A stretch of DNA of 64,000 nucleotides, from positions 1 through 64,000 of the forward strand of contig DSBL01000057.1 of NCBI GenBank assembly GCA_011049455.1, written 5' to 3'. Positions within the stretch are counted from its first letter, which is position 1, and each line of letters starts with the position of its first letter. Made by a program: the position numbers and the translations under genes. Positions 1 to 8,870 of this stretch are shown here, one piece after another. The notes beneath the pieces were generated by a model, which saw only the letters and a program-made list of their open reading frames with translations, was not told the origin of the DNA and made no database searches. Source of the DNA: Desulfonatronum sp. Its GTDB lineage: Bacteria; Desulfobacterota; Desulfovibrionia; Desulfovibrionales; Desulfonatronaceae.

Positions 1-1473
1 CTGGGGCAAAGACAACGCCTTGTGCCGGTGGTTGAAGACGACCATGTGGTCGCGGTCATCACCCGCACGGATTTGATCAACATTTTCATTCAGGAATCAG
101 CAAGAATTCCGGAATTCTTGCTGCCCGAACGGGGCAGCGATCGGAACATCAAGAACATGATCAAATCCAGGTTGCCCGAAAATATTGTTTCCCTGCTGGA
201 ACACGCTGGCAGTCTGGCCGGGGATATCGGCGTTCGGGCGTATGCCGTGGGCGGATTTGTGCGTGATATTCTACTCAACCGTCCGAATCTGGATATCGAC
301 TTGGTTGTGGAAGGCGACGGCATCGCCTTTGCGCAGCTGCTCAGCCGGGAATTGGGCGGCCGCATCCGCATCCACAAAAAATTTCAAACCGCCGTGGTTA
401 TTTTGCCACGAGGACAGAAAGTGGACGTAGCCACGGCCCGACTTGAATATTATCAATATCCCGCCGCCCTGCCCACCGTGCAGCTGTCGTCCATCAAAAT
501 GGACCTTTACAGGCGTGATTTTTCCATCAATGCCTTGGCCGTTCATCTGAATCCGGACCAGTTCGGGATACTCGTGGATTTTTTCTCAGCCCAAAAGGAC
601 ATCAAGGAGCGAACCATCCGTGTTTTACACTCCTTGAGTTTTGTGGAGGACCCCACGCGCATTCTGCGGGCCATTCGTTTTGAGCAACGCTTTCATTTCC
701 GCATGGATCGTCAAACAGAACGGCTGATCAAAAATGCTCTGAATCTCAACCTGTTTCAAAAACTTTCCGGTAGACGTCTGTTTCACGAGCTGCAGCTGAT
801 CATGCAGGAAAATGAAGTCTTGGCTTGTTTTCGGCGTATGGACGGCTTTAATATTTTACAATCCCTGCACCCGTTGTTGAAGATGTCCAACCATCTGGAG
901 AAGGTTCTGGATGAAGTGGAACGGGTCTTGAATTGGTACCGCCTCCTCTACCTGGAGCTTGAGGTCCAGGCTTGGAAAGTCTTTTTTTTGGGCATGGCCA
1001 CCGGCCTGGATGATGTTCAGTTTCAAATTCTTTTACGACGACTTAATTTTTCCAAGAAGGACGAGCAGCATTTTCAGCAGCTTCGCCAAGGCATAGCCGA
1101 GACCGTGCAGTTTTTGCATGACTGGCAAAACCGGAATGGATCGTTGAGCGAATTGTATTCAATCCTCCATCCCCTGCCCTTGGAGGCTGTTTTGTATTTG
1201 ATGGCCAGGAGCCAAAAGGAAGAAATGCGCCGGCATATCTCATTATTCTTGACCCAACTGCAAACCCAAAAATTAGCCATTTCCGGCAAAGATCTCAAAA
1301 CAATGGGATTAAAGCCTGGTCCGAGCTACTCCGTCATCCTGAAAACCCTCCACGCGGCAATGATTGACGGGCATGCCGTGGACCGGAAGTCGCAACTCAT
1401 GCTGGCACGGCGGTTGGTTGATAAAATGTCGTCCAAGAACAAAACAACCGATATTTCCGCGTCGAGTTCTTGA
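1..1473 (+). CDS. CCA/poly(A) tRNA nucleotidyltransferase with CBS domain, 5' truncated
   Basis: Adds nucleotides to the 3' end of tRNA (CCA-adding or A-adding). The reading frame is open from base 1, so the gene starts upstream of the window; 490 residues are visible. The first ~30 residues are the end of a CBS domain (VPVVEDDHVVAVITRTDLI). The class II nucleotidyltransferase head follows: the nucleotide-binding GGFVRD near residue 84 and the metal-binding DID pair near residues 98-100, then RRDFSINALA and the family signature EDPTRILRAIRFEQRF. The arrangement matches the DHH-CBS-CCA proteins of deltaproteobacteria, whose DHH phosphoesterase part would lie before the window. CCA-adding versus A-adding specificity cannot be decided from what is visible. 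The family is confident; the N-terminal DHH domain is inferred. Confidence 0.93.
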   Translation: MGQRQRLVPVVEDDHVVAVITRTDLINIFIQESARIPEFLLPERGSDRNIKNMIKSRLPENIVSLLEHAGSLAGDIGVRAYAVGGFVRDILLNRPNLDIDLVVEGDGIAFAQLLSRELGGRIRIHKKFQTAVVILPRGQKVDVATARLEYYQYPAALPTVQLSSIKMDLYRRDFSINALAVHLNPDQFGILVDFFSAQKDIKERTIRVLHSLSFVEDPTRILRAIRFEQRFHFRMDRQTERLIKNALNLNLFQKLSGRRLFHELQLIMQENEVLACFRRMDGFNILQSLHPLLKMSNHLEKVLDEVERVLNWYRLLYLELEVQAWKVFFLGMATGLDDVQFQILLRRLNFSKKDEQHFQQLRQGIAETVQFLHDWQNRNGSLSELYSILHPLPLEAVLYLMARSQKEEMRRHISLFLTQLQTQKLAISGKDLKTMGLKPGPSYSVILKTLHAAMIDGHAVDRKSQLMLARRLVDKMSSKNKTTDISASSS

Positions 1474-1570
1474 CCTGAGTATTGCAACTCTTTAGAGGCA
1501 CATTCTACGGCTGGCGCGATTTGGAGAACCACATCAAGGGATGACAACAGACAAAATGGAGGTAACAGGA

Positions 1571-2314
1571 ATGTTAAAGCGCGTTTTTTTAACGGGGTTT
1601 CTTTTGGTAACCTTGAGTTCCATGGCCTGGGCTCAAAAAACCATTACGTTTGCATCGGACTGCACATGGCCCCCCATGGAAATGATGAGCGAGCAAAAGG
1701 AGTGCATCGGTTTCGGACCTGATCTGGTCAATGCCATGGCCAAGGCCGGCGGATTCAACGTGGTGATTCAAAATACGGCCTGGGACGGCATTTTCGCCGG
1801 GCTGGCCATGGGAAAGTACAACGCCATTTCCTCCTCCGTGTCCATTACCGAGGAACGCAAGGCCACCATGGATTTCTCCGACCCCTATTTTGAGGTCAAA
1901 CAAGGGGTGGTGGTTCGGGAAGATTCACCTTTCAAATCCGAGGCCGACCTTGCCGGCAAAACCGTCGGCGCCCAAATCGGCACCACCGGATACTTCGCTG
2001 CCATGCGCATTGTCGGAGACAAGGCCAAAAGCTACGATGAAGTCGGTTTGGCCATCACTGACCTTGCCAACGGAAGGATTGACGCGGTGATCTGCGACGA
2101 TGCCGTGGCCGCGGACTATGCCCTGATGAATCCGGATTACGCCGACAAGCTGGCCATGCCTTTCGTGATTGTTCCGGATGAGCCCGAATACCTGGGATTT
2201 GCCGTGAAAAAAGGCGACAGCGAGACGTTGGAGGCCATTAACAAAGCCCTGACCGCTGTCCGGGACAGTGGAGAATATGATCAAATCTACAAAAAATGGT
2301 TTGGCAGCGAATAA
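1571..2314 (+). CDS. Polar amino-acid ABC transporter, periplasmic binding protein
   Basis: Captures a small amino acid-like ligand in the periplasm and delivers it to the permease/ATPase encoded just downstream. 247 residues, the usual size for the SBP_bac_3 family. A signal peptide is clear (MLKRVFLTGFLLVTL, cleavage after AWA, mature start QKTITFASD). Family landmarks are WPPMEM near the mature N-terminus, GFGPDLVNAMA, the hinge region with ISSSVSITEER, and GAQIGTTG. I place the start at the ATG at 1571 because GGAGG lies about 9 nt before it; an in-frame ATG at 1541 would bury the signal peptide behind ten extra residues. Substrate is not predictable from sequence alone; the GlnH/ArtJ/FliY type is inferred. 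Confidence 0.93.
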   Translation: MLKRVFLTGFLLVTLSSMAWAQKTITFASDCTWPPMEMMSEQKECIGFGPDLVNAMAKAGGFNVVIQNTAWDGIFAGLAMGKYNAISSSVSITEERKATMDFSDPYFEVKQGVVVREDSPFKSEADLAGKTVGAQIGTTGYFAAMRIVGDKAKSYDEVGLAITDLANGRIDAVICDDAVAADYALMNPDYADKLAMPFVIVPDEPEYLGFAVKKGDSETLEAINKALTAVRDSGEYDQIYKKWFGSE

Positions 2315-2335
2315 CCGTCAAACGCCTTGCATCTC

Positions 2336-2379
2336 TCCGGGCCGTCCGATTCGGACGGCCCGGACATTGATCATTTTTT
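2336..2379 (+). terminator. Strong intercistronic hairpin between binding protein and permease genes
   Basis: A perfect 13-bp stem (TCCGGGCCGTCCG at 2336-2348 with its complement at 2352-2364) closed by a 3-nt loop, followed 9 nt later by a run of six T at 2374-2379. It sits inside the transporter operon, not at its end. It probably acts as a partial terminator or 3' mRNA stabiliser that makes binding protein more abundant than the membrane subunits. Confidence 0.7.
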
Positions 2380-2390
2380 AGGAATCCACA

Positions 2391-3218
2391 ATGGCTGAGA
2401 AAAAAACGACCATTGACGTCGGCGACGGCGCGGCCATCCCCACGAAACATGATATCGGCCTGTTCAGCGCGTGGTGGATTGCGCTGATCGGGGCCTTGGG
2501 CATCATTACCTATCTCAGTGTGTTCAAGCCGGATCCCTATTGGCGGATTCTGAAATTTTTGCCTGACGGAGTGCTGGTCACTTTCCAGGTGACCATTCTC
2601 TCCATCATTTTGGCGCTCATTCTCGGGCTGTTCACCGGTCTTGGACGCATTTCCAAAAACAGGGCCGTCAATCTGATTGCTTCCACCTATGTGGAAGTGG
2701 TCCGGGGCATTCCCTTGCTGGTCCAGCTCTTCTATATTTACTTTGCCCTGGGCCAAGTCTTTGCCAATCTGCCCGACTCCAACTTCGTGTTCGTCTTTTT
2801 GAAAAACATGCCGCCCCTGGTGGCCGCTGTCATTGCCATGGGCTTCTGCTACGGAGCCTATATGGGTGAAGTGTTCCGGGCCGGCATTCAATCCATTGAC
2901 AAGGGTCAGACCGAAGCGGCCCGGTCCCTGGGGTTCAACCGCAGACAGACCATGTTCTATGTCATTTTACCCCAGGCCTGGCGTACAATCCTGCCGCCGG
3001 TGGGCAATGAATTCATCGCCCTGCTCAAGGACAGCTCCCTGGTCTCCATTTTGGCCGTTTCGGACATTTTGCGCCGCGGGCGGGAATTCGCCAGTGTGAC
3101 CTTTAATTATTTCGAGACCTACACCATGGTGGCCCTGGTCTATCTGGTGATCACCCTGCTGCTGTCAAAAGCCGTAAGCTCCATGGAAGAAAGGTTGAAC
3201 TACTATGGACGACGCTAG
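2391..3218 (+). CDS. Polar amino-acid ABC transporter, permease
   Basis: Inner-membrane channel subunit of the ABC importer, HisM/GlnP type. 275 residues: a ~25-residue hydrophilic N-terminus, then multiple membrane segments. The coupling EAA loop that contacts the ATPase is visible in the last third ([20 protein letters not shown]), followed by the family's [19 protein letters not shown]. The upstream TTTTTTAGGAATCC gives a modest ribosome site before the ATG. The end overlaps the start of the ATPase gene by 14 bp, so the two are probably translationally coupled. As only one permease gene is present, it would act as a homodimer. Confidence 0.93.
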   Translation: MAEKKTTIDVGDGAAIPTKHDIGLFSAWWIALIGALGIITYLSVFKPDPYWRILKFLPDGVLVTFQVTILSIILALILGLFTGLGRISKNRAVNLIASTYVEVVRGIPLLVQLFYIYFALGQVFANLPDSNFVFVFLKNMPPLVAAVIAMGFCYGAYMGEVFRAGIQSIDKGQTEAARSLGFNRRQTMFYVILPQAWRTILPPVGNEFIALLKDSSLVSILAVSDILRRGREFASVTFNYFETYTMVALVYLVITLLLSKAVSSMEERLNYYGRR

Positions 3219-3945
3219 AATCATCATCAGCATTCGCGGCGTATTCAAGTTTTTCAGGACCCTCAGGGCACTGAACAATGTTTCCCTGGACATCCGGGCT
3301 GGCGAAAAGGTGGTGATCATCGGCCCCAGCGGTTCAGGCAAGAGCACTCTGCTGCGAGCCATCAATCGCCTGGAAACGACCGACCGCGGGGAAATCATCG
3401 TGGACGGGAAAAATGTCAATGATCCCAGGAATAATATCAACGCCATCCGCATGGAATTGGGCATGGTCTTTCAGAATTTCAACCTTTTCCCGCATAAGAC
3501 CGCTTTGCAGAATCTGATCATGGCCCCTATGAAGCTGAAAAAAATTCCTCGGGACCAGGCAAAACAGAATGCCATGGCCCTGCTGAAAAAAGTGGGCATC
3601 GAGGAAAAAGCCGATGTTTATCCGGTGCAGCTTTCCGGGGGGCAGCAGCAGCGTGTGGCCATTGCCAGGGCCCTGGCAATGAACCCCAAGATCATGCTCT
3701 TTGACGAGCCGACTTCGGCTCTGGACCCGGAAATGATCGGGGAAGTACTGGACGTCATGGTTACCCTGGCCCGGGAAGGAATGACCATGGTCGTGGTCAC
3801 CCACGAAATGGGATTCGCCCGTGAAGTGGCGGACAGGGTCGTGTTTATGGATCAAGGCGAGGTCGTGGAGATGGGAACACCCCGACATTTTTTCGAACGC
3901 CCGGAACATCCCAGGACCAAGAAATTCTTGAGTCAAATTTTGTAG
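3205..3945 (+). CDS. Polar amino-acid ABC transporter, ATP-binding protein
   Basis: Cytoplasmic ATPase that powers the amino-acid importer, GlnQ/HisP type, 246 residues (normal length). Walker [10 protein letters not shown] at residues 40-48, Q-loop [11 protein letters not shown] around 88-97, signature LSGGQ at 143-147, Walker B IMLFDEP at 163-169 and the switch histidine in [10 protein letters not shown]. All motifs are intact. It is the last gene of the transporter operon and overlaps the permease gene by 14 bp. Confidence 0.95.
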   Translation: MDDARIIISIRGVFKFFRTLRALNNVSLDIRAGEKVVIIGPSGSGKSTLLRAINRLETTDRGEIIVDGKNVNDPRNNINAIRMELGMVFQNFNLFPHKTALQNLIMAPMKLKKIPRDQAKQNAMALLKKVGIEEKADVYPVQLSGGQQQRVAIARALAMNPKIMLFDEPTSALDPEMIGEVLDVMVTLAREGMTMVVVTHEMGFAREVADRVVFMDQGEVVEMGTPRHFFERPEHPRTKKFLSQIL

Positions 3946-4044
3946 CCGCAGACATTCGGGTGCACTGAAACGAATTTTGCAGGAAGGGTTGCCGCAACCT
4001 GCTTCCGCATCACACCCTTGAACACTTGAACCGCGAACATCCCC

Positions 4045-4539
4045 ATGGACGCCCTTTTCGCCCCCTGGAGAATGTCTTATATCCTTGGTCCGAAAGAAAA
4101 AGGATGCGTTTTCTGTATACCTGAAAATCCGGAAAATGACGCCGCCTCCTTTATTTTGGCCCGGGGCAGGCTTTGCTTTGTGATCATGAACAGGTATCCT
4201 TACACCAACGGCCATTTGATGGTGGCCCCTCTGCGCCATGTCGCGGACCTGACCGAATTGAGCGACGATGAATCCGTTGAAGCCATGTTCTGGCTAAGCA
4301 CCTCCCTGACCGCGCTTCGAAATTCGCTGCGTCCTGACGGCGTGAATATTGGCCTTAACCTGGGGGAAGCCGCCGGCGCGGGTATCAAGGAACATCTGCA
4401 TTTTCACCTTGTCCCCCGCTGGAACGGCGATACATCCTTCATGTCCGTCTGTGCGAGGACCAGGATTATTCCGGAAGATTTGCCGGAAACTTTTGCGAAA
4501 CTGGCTCCGTTGATGGCATCCCACGTCCCTCACCCCTAA
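4045..4539 (+). CDS. HIT-family nucleotide hydrolase/phosphorylase
   Basis: Histidine-triad protein likely to act on dinucleoside polyphosphates or AMP-linked nucleotides. 164 residues. The catalytic triad motif HLHFHLVPRW is at residues 117-126 (H117, H119, H121). An N-terminal CVFC pair at 21-24 and the opening MDALFAPWRM match the bacterial and archaeal subgroup with a zinc-binding CxxC. Fifteen bases separate it from lapA, so it probably shares that transcript. The exact substrate is unknown. Confidence 0.9.
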   Translation: MDALFAPWRMSYILGPKEKGCVFCIPENPENDAASFILARGRLCFVIMNRYPYTNGHLMVAPLRHVADLTELSDDESVEAMFWLSTSLTALRNSLRPDGVNIGLNLGEAAGAGIKEHLHFHLVPRWNGDTSFMSVCARTRIIPEDLPETFAKLAPLMASHVPHP

Positions 4540-4554
4540 CCCAAGGAGAAGCGC

Positions 4555-4914
4555 ATGCGCTACATAAAAGTTCTGTTGCTGACGCTGTTCTTTTTTGTCT
4601 CCATGATTTTTTTTATTCAAAACAACCAGGCGCTTTCCGCCCTTCTCGTGCTCCGGCTGGACATTTTCGGCCTGGAACTGGTTTCCAAGGAAATGCCTTT
4701 TTACTTGCTCGTTTTGATCAGTTTCGTGATCGGATCAATTTTCAGCCTTTCCTATTTCCTGTGCGAAAAGTTGCGCCTGGCCAAGGAACTTAAAGCCGCC
4801 AAGGCCAAGCTCGCTACGCTGGAGCAGGAAGTGACCTCCCTGCGCAACATTCCGTTGGATAACGAGACATATCCGGCAATTTCCAGGGAGAAGAGCGACG
4901 AAAATCTGTCCTGA
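4555..4914 (+). CDS. lapA: LapA-family (DUF1049) inner-membrane protein
   Basis: Small membrane protein of the lipopolysaccharide-assembly LapA family. 119 residues with two hydrophobic segments (about 5-25 and 44-68) and a charged, probably coiled-coil tail rich in E, K and L (about 75-105). A good ribosome site, AAGGAGA, lies about 7 nt before the ATG. The LapB-like TPR gene follows 124 bp later, as in the lapAB pairs of other Gram-negative bacteria, where LapA anchors or assists LapB in controlling LpxC turnover. Function here is by family and context. Confidence 0.8.
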   Translation: MRYIKVLLLTLFFFVSMIFFIQNNQALSALLVLRLDIFGLELVSKEMPFYLLVLISFVIGSIFSLSYFLCEKLRLAKELKAAKAKLATLEQEVTSLRNIPLDNETYPAISREKSDENLS

Positions 4915-5038
4915 GGATATTTCTGCCGACCACTGCTCCACCTTGAACCCCCGTGTCTATCAAAGTCCAAGGGGATCATCGGGTGCAAGGAAGGCGATAA
5001 GCCCAGTATTTTTTGCGCCGCATAAAAGGATTTTTTGA

Positions 5039-6154
5039 ATGTCTCACTGGCTCAAAGATTTTTTTTCCCCTGCGTTGCGATCTGAACAGACATCGGGCGA
5101 GGTTCTTGGAGAAGGATTGTTGCCTCCGTCCGAGGACACCTTGGCGGCCATCAACGAACTCAGCAGAGTGGTCAAGAATAATCCCGACGCCGTGGAAATC
5201 TACCTCGCCCTGGGCAATCTCTATCGATCTCAGGGGGAAATCGAGCGTGCCGTGCATATCCGCCAGAACCTCATTGTGCGGCCTGGACTGCGCGATGAAT
5301 TCAAGGCCAGAGCCCTGTACGAATTGGGTCGGGATTACAAACGCGGCGGTTTCGTGGACCGGGCTTTTGAGGCTTTTCAACAGGCGCGCAGTCTGGCTGG
5401 GAATAATCCGTCCATCACCCAGGAACTGGCGAAATTGTGCGCTGAAGCCGAGGATTATCTGCAGGCGGCCAGATATTACGTGGAACTCGGCAATTCCCTT
5501 GCAGAGGCCCATTATTTGGTCCGCCAATCCCAGAAAGAAGCCCGCGATCATCCTGACGGCAAAGGCCAAGCCCTGAAATGGCTGGAGCGGGCCTTGAAGG
5601 TCGCGCCCGATTCCATGGAAGCATGGCTGGAAAAAATGCATCGCGCTTTGTTGGGGTTGGAAAAACAACCTCTTTCCAGACTGTTGGAACAAGGCTTGCG
5701 CCTTGTTCCAGAAGCCAAGCGATTCATGCTTCTGGACGGCCTGGTCACATCCATCAAGTCCGAGGAACTGCCTTTTTTTGATTCAGCCGAAGAGGTGAAC
5801 GCCATCCTGATCATTTTGTCGGACTATCCCCAGGACCTGCTCCTGCAGTATTACGGTGGACTGCTGTTGCTGCACCTGGAGCAATTCAGCGAGGCTCAGC
5901 TCTGGTTTGAAAAATGTCTGCTCCTGGATACGAATTTCTGGTTGGCCAGGCTTGAACTTCTGGCTCTGGCCCTGAAGAACAACACCCTTCCCCAATCCGT
6001 GGAAGTACAGCTGATCTTCTTTCTTTCCCGGGCCAGAGAGGTCAAGAGATTCATCTGCCGTCAGTGCGGCCTGAAACGCGAATCCGTGTTTTTTGTTTGT
6101 CCTCGATGCGGCTCCTGGCACTCCATTTCCTTTCGCCGGAACCTGAATGAATGA
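5039..6154 (+). CDS. lapB: LapB-like tetratricopeptide protein with C-terminal rubredoxin-type zinc ribbon
   Basis: 371 residues, close to the ~390 of E. coli LapB (YciM), which coordinates LPS synthesis and LpxC degradation. TPR-like helices fill residues ~35-320 (for example ALGNLYRSQGEIERAVHIRQ). The C-terminal rubredoxin-like metal site has four cysteines, C340, C343, C354 and C357 (CRQCG...CPRCGSWHS). Unlike E. coli LapB, this start shows no N-terminal membrane helix: it begins MSHWLKDFF. The neighbouring lapA may supply the membrane link. Its end overlaps the mutS start by 8 bp. Confidence 0.82.
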   Translation: MSHWLKDFFSPALRSEQTSGEVLGEGLLPPSEDTLAAINELSRVVKNNPDAVEIYLALGNLYRSQGEIERAVHIRQNLIVRPGLRDEFKARALYELGRDYKRGGFVDRAFEAFQQARSLAGNNPSITQELAKLCAEAEDYLQAARYYVELGNSLAEAHYLVRQSQKEARDHPDGKGQALKWLERALKVAPDSMEAWLEKMHRALLGLEKQPLSRLLEQGLRLVPEAKRFMLLDGLVTSIKSEELPFFDSAEEVNAILIILSDYPQDLLLQYYGGLLLLHLEQFSEAQLWFEKCLLLDTNFWLARLELLALALKNNTLPQSVEVQLIFFLSRAREVKRFICRQCGLKRESVFFVCPRCGSWHSISFRRNLNE

Positions 6155-8786
6155 TTCCACAGCCCCCAAGCTGACCCCCATGTTGGAACAATACCTGGGG
6201 ATCAAGGCGGAGCATCCGGACGCCCTGCTCTTTTTCCGTATGGGGGATTTTTATGAGCTTTTTTTTGAAGACGCTGAAACAGCCGCCAGGGAACTGCAGA
6301 TTGCGTTGACCAGCCGCAATCCTCATGCGGACAGTCCGGTGCCCATGTGCGGGGTGCCCTACCACGCCTGTGAATCCTACCTTACGCAACTTCTGGACAA
6401 GGGGATCAAGGTGGCGATCTGCGACCAGATGGAAGATCCTCGCCAATCCAAGGGACTGGTCAAGCGGGCCGTCACCAGGGTCTTGACCCCGGGCACGCTG
6501 GTGGAAGACGCCAATTTACGGACCAAGGAACACCACTATCTGGCTTCTCTGTTCTGGGATTCCCAGGCCGAAGCCGGAGGGCTGGCTTGGGTCGATGTTT
6601 CCACGGGCGAAGGCCTGGGCATTCGCTTGCGCAGGCAAATGCAGCTCTGGTCCTGGATGGACAAGCTTCATCCCAAAGAACTGCTCCTGCCTGATCACCA
6701 TCGCCCTCCTGTGCAGGCCGGCGAAATTGCCGCTCGAATCACGCCCTTGCCCATGCGCGGTTTTTTTGAGTTTGCCTCGGCCAAAGAGCGGCTTTTGCGC
6801 AGTCAAGGAATCGCTGATCTCCGAGTGCTTGATCTCGAGGACAAGCCCCAGCTTGTTCAGGCTTTTGGAGCCTTGCTGGCCTATCTGAAACAGACGCAGA
6901 AACGCGAGTCGTCCCACCTTGCCCCTTTTCGTGTGCTGCAACCGTCGGATTATCTCCTTTTGGACGAAGTCACCCTGCGTAATCTGGAAATATTCCGCCG
7001 TTTGGACGGAGGCCGCGGTCCGGGCACGCTTTGGCATGTGGTGGATCAGACCGCAACGCCCATGGGAGGAAGGCTGCTGGAATCCCGGCTGCATTTCCCA
7101 TGGAAGGAGATCGCCCCGATACTTCAAACACAGGAGGCGGTGGCCTTTTTTTTCGACCATGAAGGGCTGCATCGGGATCTGTCCGACCTGCTCAATTCCG
7201 TTACAGACCTGGAGCGCATCTCCACCAGGATCTCCTTGAATCGGACTTCACCCCGGGATTTCATCTCTCTGGGTCAGGGGCTAAGAGACATTCCAGAAAT
7301 CGAGGCTCTTTTACAACGCAACGAAGCAAAAAAAATGCCTGCGGTGTTGCAGGCAGCGCTCCGACAATGGGACAACCTGGCGGACCTGAAAGCCTTGCTG
7401 GATAAGGCTCTGGTGGACTCCCCTCCGCTGTTGGTCACGGACGGTGGAATTTTTCGAGCCGGATACGACCCTGAACTGGACAGCCTGCTTGAGCTTGTGG
7501 AACACGGCCAAGCCAAATTGCAGGCCATGCTTCATCGGGAACAGGAACGAACGGGATTGGCCAAAATGAAACTGGGATTCAACCGGGTGTTCGGCTATTA
7601 TTTCGAGTTGCCCCGATCACAGGCGGCCGCCCTGCCCGGTCGTTTTGAACGGAGACAGTCCCTGGCCTCCAGCGAACGATTCATCACCGTGGAACTTAAA
7701 GAACTTGAGGATCTTCTGCTGAGCGCGGCAGACAAGCGAAAATCCCTGGAATATCGACTGTTCCAGGATCTGCGGGACCGGGTGGATGGATTTCGAACCA
7801 GGGTCATGAACATGGCCGAGGCGTTGGCCCGACTGGACCTCTGGCAGGGTTTGGCCAGTGCGGCCCGCAAATGGTCCTGGAGCAGGCCCGCAGTACACAC
7901 GGGTCTTGAAATCCGAATCGCCGGAGGAAGACATCCCTGCATTGAGGCCTGCCAGGGAAGGGCCGAATACATCCCCAACGACGTATCCGTGAATGATGAC
8001 CAGCGTATTCTGATCATCACCGGACCGAACATGGGGGGCAAGTCCACGGTCTTGCGTCAGACGGCGATCATCTGCATCCTGACCCAGATCGGTTCGTTCG
8101 TGCCGGCTGCCCAAGCCTTCATCGGCCTGGCTGACCGCATTTTCACCCGCGTCGGCGCATCGGACAACCTCAGTCTCGGACAAAGCACGTTTATGGTGGA
8201 AATGATCGAGACGGCCAGGATCTTGCGGCAGGCCACCCGGCGTAGCCTGGTCATCCTGGACGAGATTGGACGCGGCACAAGCACCTACGATGGTCTGGCC
8301 CTGGCCTGGGCGATTGTGGAAGAGCTGGCCAGAAGCGGTCAGGGTGGAGTACGGACCCTGTTTGCCACGCATTACCACGAGTTGACCTCCCTGGAAGGCC
8401 GAATGCCCGGGATCCGCAACTTCAATATCGCGGTCAAGGAGTGGAAGGGCGAGATTATTTTTTTGCGCCGCCTGGTGCCTGGACCATCGGACCGCAGTTA
8501 CGGTATTGAGGTGGCCAAACTGGCTGGCGTGCCCCGTGCCGTGATTTCCAGGGCCAAACAGATTCTTGCGGATCTGGATGCCAAGTCCCAGGGGAAACCC
8601 AGAACCACTGTTTCCATCAGAGCCTCCTTGCCTGGTCTGGGCGATTCCGCCGCGCCGGGACCTGGAGAACTGCTCCTGGAGCAATTGCGGGAACTGGACC
8701 CCATGCGCCTTAGTCCGATGCAGGCTTTAGCCCTGCTGCAAAACTGGAAGGATGCCTGGGGCGATCCGTCTGGTGCAAAAAAATAA
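6147..8786 (+). CDS. mutS: DNA mismatch repair protein MutS
   Basis: Recognises base mismatches and small loops and starts methyl-independent or MutL-dependent repair. 879 residues, normal for MutS1. The mismatch-reading motif FFRMGDFYELFFEDA (Phe and Glu that contact the mispair) is at residues ~30-44. The central lever and clamp domains include KMKLGFNRVFGYYFELP. The C-terminal ATPase has Walker A ITGPNMGGKST, Walker B LVILDEIGRGTSTYDG, and the FATHYHEL histidine loop. A C-terminal LSPMQALALL segment matches the dimerisation helices. Translation is probably coupled to lapB through the 8-bp overlap. No mutL is in the window. Confidence 0.98.
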   Translation: MNDSTAPKLTPMLEQYLGIKAEHPDALLFFRMGDFYELFFEDAETAARELQIALTSRNPHADSPVPMCGVPYHACESYLTQLLDKGIKVAICDQMEDPRQSKGLVKRAVTRVLTPGTLVEDANLRTKEHHYLASLFWDSQAEAGGLAWVDVSTGEGLGIRLRRQMQLWSWMDKLHPKELLLPDHHRPPVQAGEIAARITPLPMRGFFEFASAKERLLRSQGIADLRVLDLEDKPQLVQAFGALLAYLKQTQKRESSHLAPFRVLQPSDYLLLDEVTLRNLEIFRRLDGGRGPGTLWHVVDQTATPMGGRLLESRLHFPWKEIAPILQTQEAVAFFFDHEGLHRDLSDLLNSVTDLERISTRISLNRTSPRDFISLGQGLRDIPEIEALLQRNEAKKMPAVLQAALRQWDNLADLKALLDKALVDSPPLLVTDGGIFRAGYDPELDSLLELVEHGQAKLQAMLHREQERTGLAKMKLGFNRVFGYYFELPRSQAAALPGRFERRQSLASSERFITVELKELEDLLLSAADKRKSLEYRLFQDLRDRVDGFRTRVMNMAEALARLDLWQGLASAARKWSWSRPAVHTGLEIRIAGGRHPCIEACQGRAEYIPNDVSVNDDQRILIITGPNMGGKSTVLRQTAIICILTQIGSFVPAAQAFIGLADRIFTRVGASDNLSLGQSTFMVEMIETARILRQATRRSLVILDEIGRGTSTYDGLALAWAIVEELARSGQGGVRTLFATHYHELTSLEGRMPGIRNFNIAVKEWKGEIIFLRRLVPGPSDRSYGIEVAKLAGVPRAVISRAKQILADLDAKSQGKPRTTVSIRASLPGLGDSAAPGPGELLLEQLRELDPMRLSPMQALALLQNWKDAWGDPSGAKK

Positions 8787-8870
8787 TCCGCGGTCGCACG
8801 ATATGCCAACAGCATATTTCGTCCCCACTACCCCGTAACCCACCTATCGATGCCAAAGGAGAATCAAGCA

